Positions 23,438 through 35,713 of a stretch of DNA of 64,000 bases are shown here, piece by piece (within the stretch, counting starts at the first letter, position 1; every line of letters starts with the position of its first letter). Below the pieces are notes generated by a model. That model was given only the letters and a program-made list of their open reading frames with translations. It was not told where the DNA came from and did no database searches. Source of the DNA: Mortierella alpina (lineage: Eukaryota; Mortierellomycota; Mortierellomycetes; Mortierellales; Mortierellaceae); NCBI GenBank assembly GCA_029449245.1, contig JANATF010000012.1:992001-1056000 (forward strand). Reading direction: 5' to 3'. Both the position numbers and the translations under genes were made by a program.

Positions 23438-24086
23438 CTAATAATCCTCCGTCCAGTACTGTTCCTCGTAATCCTCAACCAAAATCTTGTTGTCCTTGTA
23501 TTTGGCCTGCCAGTCTCCGAATCCACCACGAAGAATATTGACCTTTTGCGACAAGGGTCCCTTGTTCGCAGCCTCCACAGCAGCTGCTTCCGTTTTGGCC
23601 TCGGCCTCTTCCTGTTTAATATCGCGCTCTGCCAGAGCCTCGGACCAGCGACGGGCTGCCTTGGGTCCACGGACTTGGGACAAGGCACAATGGAAGAACA
23701 ACTGAGGCACCTCTTTGTATTCCTCGATCAGCACTGGCAGCTTGTCGGGCAGCTCTCTCGAAGGGACATTAAGGCTTCCGGGAATGTGGCCTCCCTAATA
23801 AAAAAAGTTTCCACCAAGAGCAAAGAGCGCATTTTGACTCGACGTAAGAAAATGCAATTAATGAGAGAAAGCACAAGTATGGCATACCTGGATGGGTAGG
23901 AACAGTTTGAAGTAGCCTGTGTTGTGAAAGGACACCAGAATAAAAATTGCGCTTGTTCCATACAACATAGTCATCATCGCGAACGTCGACGATGAGGTAG
24001 TCCTTTCCGGGGATCTTGGTCTTGTCCTCAACAAAGGCCTTGACTACGTCCGAGTCGACGAATTCGGGTTGCTGATGAGTCGCCAT
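23438..24086 (-). CDS. Rhodanese-fold phosphatase, Cdc25/Ych1/Acr2 type
   Basis: Two exons, 23964-24086 and 23438-23794, encode 159 residues. The rhodanese fold is marked by YLIVDVRDDDYV, joined by splicing to GGHIPGSLNVPS. The active-site loop is HCALSQVRGPKAA, a C-x5-R phosphatase/arsenate-reductase type loop. HCxxSxxRGPxxA is shared with Cdc25-like Ibp1, Ych1 and Acr2. The family includes small phosphatases and arsenate reductases, and sequence alone does not decide which. The short length and lack of a Cdc25 regulatory domain argue against the mitotic Cdc25 itself. After the catalytic loop a Glu/Ala helix leads to VNILRGGFGDWQAKY and the C-terminus YWTEDY. Joining V to GG restores the usual DDDYVGGHI motif, which supports the intron. 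Confidence 0.92.
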
Positions 24087-24279
24087 GGGACAGTGTCTGC
24101 TTGCAGAGATGGATGGAAGTCTTTTCGCTTGTGTTGAGTTTCGTGTTTCAAAAAAAGAAGACCCCGAAAAAAAGTCTCGACAGGCAGGCAGTTGCCAAAA
24201 ATTGTGCGGGCCAAATCACGCCATATAATATGTTGGAACGCGTCTTTTGTTCCAATTTCGTTTTATTTCCTTGCGACTC

Positions 24280-27011
24280 TCATGAAAAATAGACGCTGCT
24301 GGTGCCACTTGGCCCTACACTCGGTGGCCGTGCGCCATTACTGTGGCTATACACGGGCACATCTGCAGTTTCGATCGATTGGAACCGATGCGACAGAACG
24401 TGATTCTCACTCTGGTATGTGCCCATGTTGTAGCAGGGTCCGCAGAGATCCGTTCCTCCAAACTCCTCGCAGTCGATGCATGAATGGCGCACTCCAAGGA
24501 TAGGGTCTACGCCGCAAGAGTCGCACTGTCCAAAATATAGGTTTGCAATATGATAAGGAACGCGTTAGATGTTGTCGAATAAACCACGATGGAGTGCAAC
24601 CAATACTCCAACGCAACATCAAATCAAACAAAAGAAAAGATCAGTCCTTCCTTACGTAGAATCCCATGTGCGTAGCAACACCGTTACTGGGGGTCGCTGT
24701 CCCTGGCGTGTTGCCACTGTTGCTCATCGCTAGCATGTCCTGCACGCTATCTTCGTCGTCCTCGTCGCTCATAAATACAGTCGGCGCCGAGGCATATTGC
24801 AGGTACTGAGTTCCCGACGTCCTTCCAAATCCAGACCCAAGTAACGATTTCGGCCTTTGCTTTTTTATAGCTGCCGCCCCTGACCCGGATCCGGATCCTG
24901 AGCCTCCTGCCTCTGCGCCTGCTACGATGTCCTTCTTCCTTGGGCGGCCAGCTTTGCTCTTGGATGTGCTGCCATCACTACCTACTGGTCCGTCTTTTCG
25001 CTTCTTGCCCCTGGCTGTCGATGAACCTCCTGCTGTTGCTGCTGCTTTGCTCTTGGGTTTTGAGGTCTCTAGGGAATAATTCATCCTTCCTGGTGCCTCC
25101 AGGCCAGCCTTGACTAATTTGATGAAATACTTTTGCACTCGGCTCGCCACCTGCTTTGGTGTCCTCGTTCCCATGGCTGCTGAAATCTTTTGAAACCTCT
25201 GCGCTGCCACTGGCTCGTCTGGGTACTCGTCTAGCAACTTTTCCAGTAGCCTTTGCTCCTCATCGCTCCAAGGGATGTTGTACAATGGCGGTTTTGTTTC
25301 TTCGCGTGCCCCACTGCCTTCACGGGCATAACCCTTGCCTTTCATACCGGCTGTCGCTGTGCTTGGTTTGATGTCTACACTTCCGCTCATGTGGGCATAA
25401 GTGATATTGTTGCTATTGCTGATGCTATTGTTGGTATTCTGGACGCCTTGGTGTTGAATCGTATATCCTGCACTGTGATCAATCACCCGGTCTGTAACAT
25501 GTGCCCCATTGGCGAACTCTGCACTCTGGCCTTCTTGCGATGGCTGTCGATACGACGGTGGTGGCTGAACAGGCATAGAGTTGTAATGAGCAGCGCCTAT
25601 CTGTGCCGTCGAGCCTTCTGGGATAGTCGCTGATCGTGCACGGTGTCCAGAGAGCTGACTATCAAAGATAACGCCCGTCATTCCAGTGCTTGTCCCAGCA
25701 ACGCCAGGCGATTGGCTGTAGTCCCGCTCTATTTGCCCTGCTTCCTGCGAGGCGTGCCTGGATATCCCCTTGACATCATTCCCATCTACGCCATTAGTCT
25801 CTATCCGAGCAGAGTGCGGCCCGCTGTCCTGGATTGAATGTTGACTTGCGGAATGATGGTGGTGATGATGATACTGGTGGATCTGAGCAACGTGGATCCC
25901 GAGTTGTCTTGCTGTGTCCTTAACTGTTTGCATACGCTCATAGGATGGTGAACCTGCTCTTGAACGACTGTTAGAAGTCAATGAGACGACCTTGGAGCCG
26001 TTCCTATCATGGCCTGTCGTGTGCGACACAGAGTGCTAGTTTTTTTGGGGGGTATTTAATGCATAATAGAAAATCAGCCCGCGATACTCCTGGTAAATGT
26101 GTTTTTTCCGCGCGAAAAACAATTAAAATAAAGAGTCGATCCATACCAAGAACGTGGCGGTTTGCGGTTTTGTGGGCACAACAGGGTTCGCTGGAGGGAA
26201 CTGGTACTTGCTCCATTCGATCATCGGTGCAGGAAGTGTCCTTTGTCCATCAGGGTATCGGAACTCCTATGAGGGGAACCAAACGATGGAGGGTCAGTTC
26301 GCGTTCTCTCACTTGTTCTTCTACGACCCTGCTCTCAAACGCGCCAATCTGTTCGTCATTTACTCTATGCTTCACTTGTCGCAAGAACTCGAATGGGTCG
26401 CTCATGTGCTTTTCCTTGAGACTCTGTAGCCGGCTAATGTCCTTGGGGACCTGACTCAGCTGCCATTTATACCTCTTGATTGCGAGCGCCAGCACTTGAA
26501 AACTATATCCAAAGAGACGAGAGTTGATCCTAAGCAGTTATGATTACAATTCCCTACAGGATCCTGCTCAGCCCAATGCAGACACCAATCGATGGCTCAC
26601 TTACTCGTACAGAGCATACTCCATCCGATCTTTGACCCAGTCTTCTTCGTCTGGCGCAAGACCGAGAGGCCCTCTCTCCAGTGCACTCGTAGCAAGACTC
26701 GAGGGAGCATGAGGAGTCATACTGCCATTGCCGATGGCAGACGTTGAAGGCGCTGGTTGTGCGGGTGGCGTGGAGTGCGAGGGCGAGGGCTGCTCCTGTG
26801 CTTGTGGTGGTGGTGGTTGTATTGGTGTTATGATAGGTTGAGGGGAAGTGGACTCGAGCTTGGAGACTTCAGAGGACGCGTCTAGTGCCATCCCCGGTGG
26901 TGTGGATTGTTCAAGTGGTGGTTCGAGTTGTGTAGAGATTGCAAGAGGAGTGGCATCAGAGGCCGCAGCGGCTGTAGCGGCAGTGCCTACTTCTGATTCC
27001 AAGAGAGACAT
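24280..27011 (-). CDS. ZZZ3-like SANT/Myb plus ZZ zinc-finger protein
   Basis: Five exons: 26605-27011, 26313-26502, 26147-26266, 24656-26035 and 24280-24525, in phase, 780 residues. A low-complexity N-terminus leads to a helical segment (ALAIKRYKWQLSQVPKDISR) and EFRYPDGQRTLPAPMIEWSK. A SANT/Myb domain follows at about residues 460-530: NIPWSDEEQRLLEKLLDEYP, then AAMGTRTPKQVASRVQKYFI and KLVKAG. The last exon is a ZZ zinc finger with CDSC, CIDC, CGPC and HVLSH ligands. This SANT-then-ZZ order and the KQVASRVQKYFIKL signature match ZZZ3, the ATAC-complex subunit that reads the histone H3 tail in animals. A chromatin role is therefore likely. AT-hook-like GRPRKK and Gly/Ser repeats lie between the domains. 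Short introns (46-191 nt) separate the N-terminal exons. The ATAC link in fungi is inference. Confidence 0.85.
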
Positions 27012-27190
27012 GCGGGAGAGCTATTCGTCTCAATCTTCTCTGTATTGTTGACGTTGGAGGAAGGCACAGGGAGGACGTGGAGGAGGTATAGTGTGTATGA
27101 AAGAGTGTGTTTGACAGAGTGTCTGTGTTCATGAATGGTGTTAGAGGCAAGCCTTTTTTTTATTTTTTTCGGCGTTCCCCTTAACGGTCT

Positions 27191-30176
27191 TTAGAAGTGT
27201 GCAAGTGGATCTTGATCGTGGTGGAGATATTCGTCCGTAGCATCGATTGGGAACGCGCTAAAGTCCCAGTCCTCGGCCCCGTCTTCCGAATAGAGCATAG
27301 TCGCCCCCGGAGAGCTGGTAAGGAATGGCGAAGAGTCCGGTACCGCACTATTGTGATTGTTGGTCATGCCATCGACCGCGCCGCTGTTCTGAGCGCGTGC
27401 CGTGGCGAGACTGGCTGGTGTCGCCAAGGTCGGTGCCGTCGAGGAGGGCCCGCGTGCATCGTGCGACTTCCTCCTAGGCTGCATGTACATAGCCAGAGGA
27501 TCCTCCCCTAAAACCAGCCCATGGTCCTCCCCTGAGCCCAGACCGTGCGAGTGTGAGTCAATATCTGAGGGGCCGACTGTGAGCTCATTGTCAGCCCCCT
27601 CATTGTCATCGTCTTCAGCATTGCCTAGTCGCAATGGCGCAATCCTCGGCTGTTGCGCGATCTCCTGGGCTAGCTTTTGCTGCTCCTGATACCAGCGGAA
27701 AGCGTTTGACGTCGGTGTTCCATGAGGCTCCTGCTGGTGACCGCTTGAAGAACCATGCCCATCGCGCTTCAGTAAACCCTCAAACTCTGAATCGTCCACA
27801 TCAATATCAGGAGGGTCGCTGAGAACAAAATCACAGAAGTTCTCAGTCTTTTCGTCCTGATTCCACTTCTCGAAATGGCTAAGAAGTGTCTTGTTGAATC
27901 CGATCGTTGATTTGGTCGCCGATTCCGATGTTGTCTCATGAGTATTCTCCTCAGTCGATAGGTGGTTCTTGCGCTTCCGGTTCTTTGTTTTCGACATTCG
28001 AAACTCTTCCGCTGCCGCAGCTTCGGCTGGATGCGTCATAGAGCCCGTAGCTGGTTTTAAATGCGACTGTGACGAGGTTGTGTTGCTAGTCGTCTTTTGA
28101 GGTTGATTGGATGTGGTTGAGTTTGAAGAGCGAGCTACAAGCTGTGAGTTTGCGGTGGACGGTCGTCGTTTGACCTCAGAATGCTCCTCGACAGCTCCAC
28201 GCTTCTGACTCCAAATAGGTGGGCTGAGAAGCCTGGACCGTCCATGCCTCTCGTCCTGGTCCGAAGAGTCGTCTGATGTGTTCTCTGGCTCCGTCTGTTT
28301 CTTCATGGCCCGTCTCATCTGCTTCTTCTTCTCATTCATGGCGGTCAACGCCAATGTCATGGTAGACATAGGGAGGGGATCAACTCCTCCATTGAACCCA
28401 TGTGTCCTTGCATGAGATCGGTGCTGAGTATATGAGGATGAAGACGAGCTCTTGATGGACAGCGTTTGGTCTCTAGTTGAGGTCTGGATGGCCGACGCCC
28501 CTTGACGAGTATGGGATTGCTTGGAGACACGCTGCGGAAGGGGTGACGAAATAAGCAACGGAGAGTGATCTGGACTCTGCGCATGATAACTGCTCCCGAC
28601 CTCGTATGAAAGTGTGTCCAAGGAGAACGATTCGGTCCGCCGATATCTTGACGACGTACTGTCGCTACTCCGGCTGTGCTGCGATTGGCTGAGCTTTCGA
28701 CGCTTTTCGGCCTGTCCATCCAAGTGCTGCTGGTAGAGCTGAGCTTTGACATCCTCAAACTCTTGAAACTCTTTGCTCTGCCGCTCCTGTAACTCCCGAA
28801 GCTGATCAAGCTGTCTCCGCTGAAACTCTTCTTGATCCGTACGCTGCTGGAGCTGAAGCTCCTCCAGCTCTTTTCGGTGCCGCAGTTGGAGTTCTTCGCG
28901 CGACTCTGCATTGGTCCTAATAAGAGATCCCACCTTTTGCTGAGATCGCTTCGGACTGTGCGTATCATCATCCTCACTCTCGAGACCGAGGGTGAGAGCT
29001 TTTCCGAGACTGCTCTGACTCTTGCGATTTGAGGTGGAGGGTCCCGCAATAGAATGACTAGATGACTCTTCCAATCCAGAGCCGACGTTCCAGGACTGAC
29101 CAATGTATTGACCGCTACTCCTGGGCCTTCGATACCGTTTTAATGCCGCGTCGCCGTCATCATCAGAATCGTCGTCGATGTGTGTGGTCTGGGACATCCG
29201 AATATGTTCATCCGATGGGTGACTCTGTCCTGCATGCACGGACGACTTTGAGATGTTTGATACGAGGTCCCTCTTCCTCGGCTTGTCTGAAGATCGCGTC
29301 AACATGTGTCCAGGGTAAGGTGATAAAGAATCAACGCCTTCCTGGTCAGAGTCATGCACGTCCTGGTCGTCATGGGCGCTCTTGAGAAGCTCCAGCATTT
29401 CCGAATTGTCCTTGCCAATGTCCTCTAGAACCTCGTCATACAGCTGTGAGAAGAGATCCACGCTCTGATAGTGCAAGTCCTGTCCAATTTGAATCTGAGC
29501 TGTGGCTAACTTTGACTTGAGAGATCGGAGATGCTATAAAGTATCAAGTTCCATGAGAAAGCGCAGTAGATTAGTCCTAAGCCCCGACAACCTCTCGTGG
29601 TCCAGTGCGTAGCAATATCAAAAGGCTCACCTTAACAACTTGGGCACGCTTCAAGATTCGATCTGCAGCCTCCTCTTCTCTCCGCCTCTTGTCCTCCTCT
29701 GCCTCCTCTGCCAACATCTGTAGCTCCCTCTCCATCTCTGAGTCAGCCTGATCGTCGGCTTTATCATGGATAGATTTTTGAGATCGTACGCTGAGGCCTT
29801 CCACTGTTGCTGAGCTTGAGGGCTCTGAGGCTCGCGCCTTTCCTTTGCCTGACGTAAGCGGCGGAAATATAGGCGGCGGCAAGCCTGCAGCTGCGGCGGC
29901 GGCAGCAGCCTCGGCCTGTTGCCGGAGAATGGTTTTTTTGTACTGTCCTCTCTTTTTCCGCTGTTGAGGAGGCTTTGTGGGCTTCGCCGCCTCCTTCTTG
30001 ACGATGTCAGACTTGACACGTTCGGTGATGGTGTTGACATAATCTGGTGTCTGACTTGGTGGTGTGGGCTTTGCTGGAACGGCCCGTGTCTCGCCGTTGG
30101 TTGTGCGTTCAGATGAGAGAAATGTTGGCGGCAATTGGATGCTGTTATAGTTGTCCTTTGGCTGATGGGACCCCAT
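27191..30176 (-). CDS. Large nuclear-type coiled-coil protein
   Basis: Two exons, 29631-30176 and 27191-29533, give 962 residues; the 97-nt intron is in phase 0. I do not recognise the family. Exon 1 has a basic segment (PQQRKKRGQYKKTILRQQ), an Ala run and a Glu/Arg-rich helix ending ADRILKRAQVVK. Exon 2 begins HLRSLKSKLATAQIQIGQDL and YQSVDLFSQLYDEVLEDIG, which looks ordered and may be the conserved core. A Gln/Glu/Leu coiled coil follows (ELQLRHRKELEELQLQQ to QAEKRRKLSQ), then long Ser/Thr/Asp disorder with basic clusters. The acidic C-terminus reads AEDWDFSAFPIDATDEY. Basic clusters and acidic tracts suggest a chromatin or transcription protein; this is inference. Its leader is strongly C-rich on the minus strand and includes a 21-base homopolymer. 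Confidence 0.8.
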
Positions 30177-30448
30177 GGCAGTGTGCAGTGCAAACGAGAC
30201 GACAGACGGGCAAGGGTCTTGCGGTGTTGGGAAACAGATGTGTGGATGTGTCGTTGCTGATGCGGCAAGAGAGTAGGGCACGATGCAAATCGACGTCGCG
30301 CCTCCTTTTTGTTTATACGCTGGCGGGGGACGTGAACAAAAAAGCAACAGAAAGGCGAAAAGAAGTGGGCGATGTCGATGGCGTTTCAGAGAAAGACGAT
30401 TGTGTCCGTAAGCAGAAGGAAGTGGTCAGGAAGGAGGAAGGGCTTGTA

Positions 30449-30469
30449 GGGGGGGGGGGGGGGGGGGGG
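30449..30469 (+). repeat. G(21) homopolymer in the leader of the coiled-coil gene
   Basis: Twenty-one consecutive G on the plus strand, that is C on the transcribed-sense minus strand, about 270 bases upstream of the ATG at 30176. The length may be unreliable in assembly. Confidence 0.8.
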
Positions 30470-30764
30470 TGTGAAAGGCGATCAGAAAAGGGAATGCAAG
30501 CTGAGTAAATAGGGAATTAGCGAGAGAGAAGGATTGAGTGGAAAAGGAACAAAGAGAGGAGAGAGAAAGAGAGAGAGAGAAAACACATAACAAACGCGCA
30601 CATTTATGGCACGACAACTGTGACTGGAGACGCGTTCCTCGAATTTCATTTAAATGCAGCGCGTGCGATGACCTCCCCAGGTCCTGTGTGCCCGCAGCTG
30701 CTCCATTCCCTCGACTCCTTCTGCCTTGCATATTCAGATATTTGTAAAGGTCCACCCTGCACAG

Positions 30765-31088
30765 CTATATTTTCAAACGACTCATGCGATAGCTGTTTTT
30801 GCACCTTGATTGTGGCCAAAAGATAAGCAGACAACTACTTCGAGAGCACGCGTATCATGGCATACCTGTCCTTTCCTACGAGAACGTTCTTGTCGATGCA
30901 TCTATTGCAAACGGTTGTTCGCTCCACTCGATTCTGCATCTGAGGAACATCACTTTCTCGGGTGAATGAGATATGCATGAAAGAGAGCTGATGCCGCTTA
31001 AGGCTTCGCACCTGATATCGTATCCATGTAGGTCTTTGTTCTCCGGGTCAAAGCTCTCCAAACAGTCGATGTCTTGGTCACCATGTTG
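30765..31088 (-). CDS. Candidate small gene, C-terminal exons
   Basis: Three short stretches read as consecutive exons on the minus strand: 31012-31088 (starting QHGDQDIDCLESFDPENKDL), 30866-30952 (DVPQMQNRVERTT, then VCNRCIDKNVLVGKD) and 30765-30804 (CKNSYRMSRLKI, stop). Donors GTGCGA and GTATGC and acceptors AAAG and CAAG have compatible phases, and the joined peptide of about 67 residues is well formed with a CxxC pair. The upstream exon(s) and start are not found. A possible start exon (MSLGELEIVQGHAILMDTMF) lies at 31396 on the same strand, but I could not connect it. No family is recognised. Both acceptors are weak, so this could be chance. Confidence 0.35.
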
Positions 31089-31831
31089 CTAATTCAGGCT
31101 CTAACACACATCGATGGTGCCGTGAGACAGCATAGTTTCTCCGTGTCCGGATAACGCGTCCACTCGTCACGATTGATGCACCTTCTTTCCAACCAGATGA
31201 CTACGGCCGACATGTTTTCCTCTAATCCTGCCCTCAACGTCAGATCCTGCGGCCACGTACGTGTGCTTAACCTTCACGTAAACTATTTGCGGTGGAGTCG
31301 CCGCAGTGAACCCTCTTCTGCTTTGCAGCTTTGTTTGAACATGGTGTCCATCAGAATCGCGTGGCCTTGCACTATCTCAAGTTCTCCTAGACTCATGTTT
31401 CCTCTGTTGCCAGTGTTCGAAGCAAAGTTGTTGGACTTGAAGTATTACTCTCAATGTCGAGCTTTGGGAAGTCAACATGTGAAGCGATTGCGGATCAGTC
31501 GGATGCAGACTTTTCCTGAGCGCGGGCTGTTCTTGCTATAGGAAGTAGCCCAGGTGCAATCGGTCGACGTGCCGGCGGGTGTTGTCGGATTGTGGTTAAT
31601 CCTCAGGAGGGAGGACGGTGAGCCAGGTCAGTGGGAGGGTTTGGCTTTCAAGTCAGAAAAAGTGCCACGTCATCAAAATTGTCGGGTTGAAGGTGTTCGT
31701 GACAGGGCCAGCGCTCGTCTCCTCACGCCCATCATCTGCCGCTTGTCTGCTCTGCACTCCACATCCCCTCTGCCCCTACCGCCGCTGCCTCCCCCCCTCT
31801 CGTCCTACACGGCACCCTCTCAATAGGCACA
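31089..31831. other. Intergenic region before AP-1 gamma
   Basis: It may hold the 5' part of the small minus-strand candidate (possible ATG at complement 31394-31396). From about 31735 to 31815 the plus strand is C/T-rich, the leader of the AP-1 gamma gene. Nothing else is recognised. Confidence 0.4.
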
Positions 31832-34800
31832 ATGGTGTTCTATCGCCTGAAAGGTACCGACTCGTGCATCCATCCACAACGCAGGAAAGCTACTTTTGTG
31901 CCTGTGCGTGGAGGCTATTTTCGACCCATTCCAGCAAAGGCAACATGGGCGAGCAGCAGGATGTTTTCTGCCGCGCTTTTAGCCTGGAGCCATAAGCCCT
32001 AAAGCAGGATCTCTAGTTCGGAAGCTGATGCTATGGTTGCGTCCTTTTCATCCTTCCTCTACTTCGTAGACCTCATCAAGGCCATCCGTGCCTGCAAGAC
32101 GCATGCGGATGAACGTGCAGTCATCCAGAAAGAGTCGGCGTTTATCCGTACCTCCTTCAAAGAGGAGAACACTGAACTTCGACATTCCAACATCTCAAAG
32201 CTGCTCTACATCCACATGCTTGGCTACCCGGCACATTTCGGGCAAATCGAGTGCCTCAAACTGGCGGCGAGCCCCATGTTCTCGGACAAGAGACTGGGAT
32301 ATCTTGGAACGATGTTGCTCCTCGATGAAAACCAGGAAGTGCTGACCCTCTTAACAAACTCGCTGAAAAAGTAGGTCGTCGTTTTCGTTTTCATCTACCC
32401 CATTTTGAACCTACGATACCTCTGTCTATGACCATATGTTGCCCCGTGCTTCAAAGGCAGAACGAAATAGCAAACTGACTGACAACTCGTTGCGTTGGCC
32501 CCTTCAGTGATTTGAACCACGCCAACATGTACATCGTTGGATTGGCGTTGTGCACACTCGGAAATATCGCCTCAGCTGAAATGTCGCGGGATCTATGCTC
32601 AGAGGTCGAGAAACTCTTGGGTAGCTCCAACATGTACATCAGGAAAAAGGTACAGAGCAAAGAAGATCGTGGGAGCGAGCCCATGCTTCTCTGGCACCTC
32701 CAGCTAACCTCGCGCCTCTGTCAATGAACATCCTTAAAGGCGGCTCTCTGTGCGATCAGAATCATCCGCAAGGTCCCCGATCTCCAAGAAAACTTTATTC
32801 AACGGGCGTCGTCGCTGTTGAACGATCGCAACCACGGCGTTTTGCTCTCAGGCATCACTCTCATAACCGAAATGTGTCTATCATCCCAGGAGACCTTGCT
32901 TGTTTTCCGCAAAGCTGTTCCTGTCCTTGTTCGTCACCTGAAGAACCTGGTCAGCGCAGGATTTTCGGCCGAACATGACGTGACTGGAGTGACAGATCCT
33001 TTCCTTCAGATCAAGATCCTTCGACTCCTTCGCATTCTTGGAAAGGACGATGTCGAGAGCAGCGAATCTATGAATGATATTTTGGCCCAGGTCAGTGAAC
33101 GACAGGATGCCTTGCTATAGCATTGATTGAGAAACACATTGCCAGTATACTGACTTTTTATCATTTTATGGCACAAATAGGTAGCGACCAATACCGAGTC
33201 TTCCAAGAATGTCGGCAATTCGATCCTGTACGAAACAGTGCTGACCATCATGGAGACACCATCGGACAACGCACTCCGCGTGCTGGCCATCAACATTCTT
33301 GGAAAGTTTTTGAGTAACAGGGACAATAATATCAGGTACGTTCTGCTTTGAGTAACAATGCAGCTTTATGAAGTAGGCTCGCGATTGTTAACAATTATCC
33401 CTGGAATTTTTCCCGGCTCCCATAGATATGTCGCGCTCACAACCCTCAACAAGTCTATCTCTCTGGATGTCAATGCCGTTCAGCGTCACCGCAACATCAT
33501 TTTGGACTGCCTACGCGATGCCGATATTTCGATCCGCCGACGTGCATTGGAACTGTCCTTCTCGCTTATCAACGAATCCAACGTACGCGTCCTTACAAGA
33601 GAGCTTCTGGCCTTTTTGGAGATTGCAGATAATGAATTCAAACCTAGCATGACGACCAAAATCTGTCTTGCTGCCGAGAGGTATGGTGGAAGGACTGCTT
33701 GAGGATCTTGAAGTGCCATTGTGAGGCGGGTAGTTGGACAACGTCGCTAACTTTAGACTTGTTCATTTATAGATTTGCTCCCAACAAGCGCTGGCACATC
33801 GACACGGTCCTGCGCGTCTTAAAGCTCGCAGGAAACTATGTTCGCGAGGAGATGCTGGCTGCCTTCATTCGCCTAGTCACCCAAACGTCGGAGATGCAAG
33901 GATACACAGTACAAAAGCTTTACATGGCTCTCAAGGAGGATATCTCCCAGGAGTCGCTCACGCTGGCTGGTGTATGGGTCATTGGTGAATATGGCGATAT
34001 ACTGGTCAGGGGTGGCAGCTACGAGGAAGAAGAGCTTGCCAAGGAGGTACGTGGCATGTTCGTGTATTCACTCGCCCAAGTGTGTGATATCTTGGCGCTG
34101 AGTACTGAATCGCGATTAATTATTGCAAAAATAGGTGTCCGAGTCCGATGTGATTGATTTGCTCGAATCCATTTTGGCAGGACCTTTTGCTAATCAAGTC
34201 CTTCGCGAGTACATCATTACGGCTCTGATGAAACTGACATCGAGATTTTCCTCTGCTTCATCGTCGGAGAGAGTCAAGCAGATGCTTGCTGGATTTTCTA
34301 CGTCCATTGAGGTGGAAATTCAGCAGCGTGCGGTCGAGTACACGAACCTTTTCCAATATGACGAGATTCGCCCTGCAGTTCTGGAAAGAATGCCAGTTAT
34401 GCAGATCAAGGAGACCATCATTGCAGGCGAGCGTCTGAGCAGCCCTGGTAAGATGAAAGTGCACCTTCATCATATGATATTTTTTTCAATGTTGATACGA
34501 TCGATCATGTCTAATAATTCTACATATTCATCCCCACTAGCTTCCGGCAATGCTGGCACCCAATCAAGCAGCTCTGCTGGACCCAGTGACCAAGATTTGC
34601 TGTTGGACTTGATGGGCATCGGCACCAGTGGAGGCGCGACCAATGCTCAGATCTCTACTGGAACTCCAGCCTCGTCTGGCAATGGTCCCAGTAACAACAT
34701 TGATCTTCTCGCAGACTTGTTTGGTGGATCTAGCGTTTCCAGCCCACCTGCAGCATCCAGCTCATCAGCAGCTGTGGTGAGCGACCTCTTTGCAGGTCTT

Positions 34801-35433
34801 GGATCGAGCCCCGCACCCTCGTCACCCCCAACATCGAACGTCAGCAACAATATTTTGGACCTCCTTGGGGATGGCGGTATGGCCGCACCCATCACCTCAC
34901 CGGCACCGGCCCCAGCCTTTGCTAGGACTGCTTCCGCTAGCAGCAATGGCTCTCAGTCCCCTAGCCAAAAGACCTATCCAGTATATAGCAAGAATGGCTT
35001 CTCGATCGTGTTCACTCCACAACGCGATAGTGCCAACCCCAATGTGGTCAATATTCTTTCAACGTTCCACAACGATCCAAGTGCCTCTGGAGGAACTGTG
35101 AGCGGTATTCAATTCCATGCTGCTGTAACAAAGGTAAGCGATCCATCTGTCATTGTCGTATGAGGGCTGGAAGTTTTTATCCGTAGATCTTGTCGTGCTT
35201 AATCCTTTTTCCTGCTGTGCTCACATGAAAACTCATAGACTCAACAACTTCAGATGCGTCCTGCCACATCGAGCGAGATTGCGGGAGGCGAGACCGCCAC
35301 GCAGCTGCTCAAAGTTGCCAACCCACAAAAGACTCCTGTTCGTCTGCGACTGAAGGTCGTTTATACCACTGCCAACCACGGCGCTGTTGCAGACTTGTCA
35401 GAATTTGCAGGCTTCCCTGAAGGCGCGTACTAA
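31832..35433 (+). CDS. APL4: AP-1 complex subunit gamma
   Basis: Ten exons: 31832-31853, 32070-32370, 32508-32649, 32740-33090, 33181-33335, 33426-33680, 33773-34046, 34135-34447, 34541-35133 and 35239-35433. They close in phase to 866 residues. Gamma-adaptin is a large subunit of the AP-1 clathrin adaptor at the trans-Golgi and endosomes. The 22-nt first exon encodes MVFYRLK and joins [20 protein letters not shown], the family N-terminus. The adaptin trunk spans about residues 1-604 ([51 protein letters not shown]). A Ser/Gly/Pro hinge (about 605-745) carries repeated acidic/leucine peptides [23 protein letters not shown], which suit clathrin binding. The C-terminal ear (GAE) domain runs from [15 protein letters not shown] to the stop. 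Confidence 0.97.
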
Positions 35434-35713
35434 CGTCCCTCTGACCCACGGACTGCGAAAAACGTTGAGCATGAACAGCAGGAAGAGACAATGCAGCAGT
35501 GCTCTCCCCTACTCTTGTAGGAAATGGAGGGGGTACGTTCTATAGAAGTAGTAAAATGGATGTTTATTCTATCTCTTTACCGGAGCCGAACCGTTGTGTC
35601 CGACCGGATTCTCTCACATGTTGTGAGGTAGAAAGAAACTTTATATTCCTCCCTCGTTCTGAACTCTCCATTCTTCCCTCATTCTTCCTTCATCCTTCCT
35701 CCATCCAAGAACA

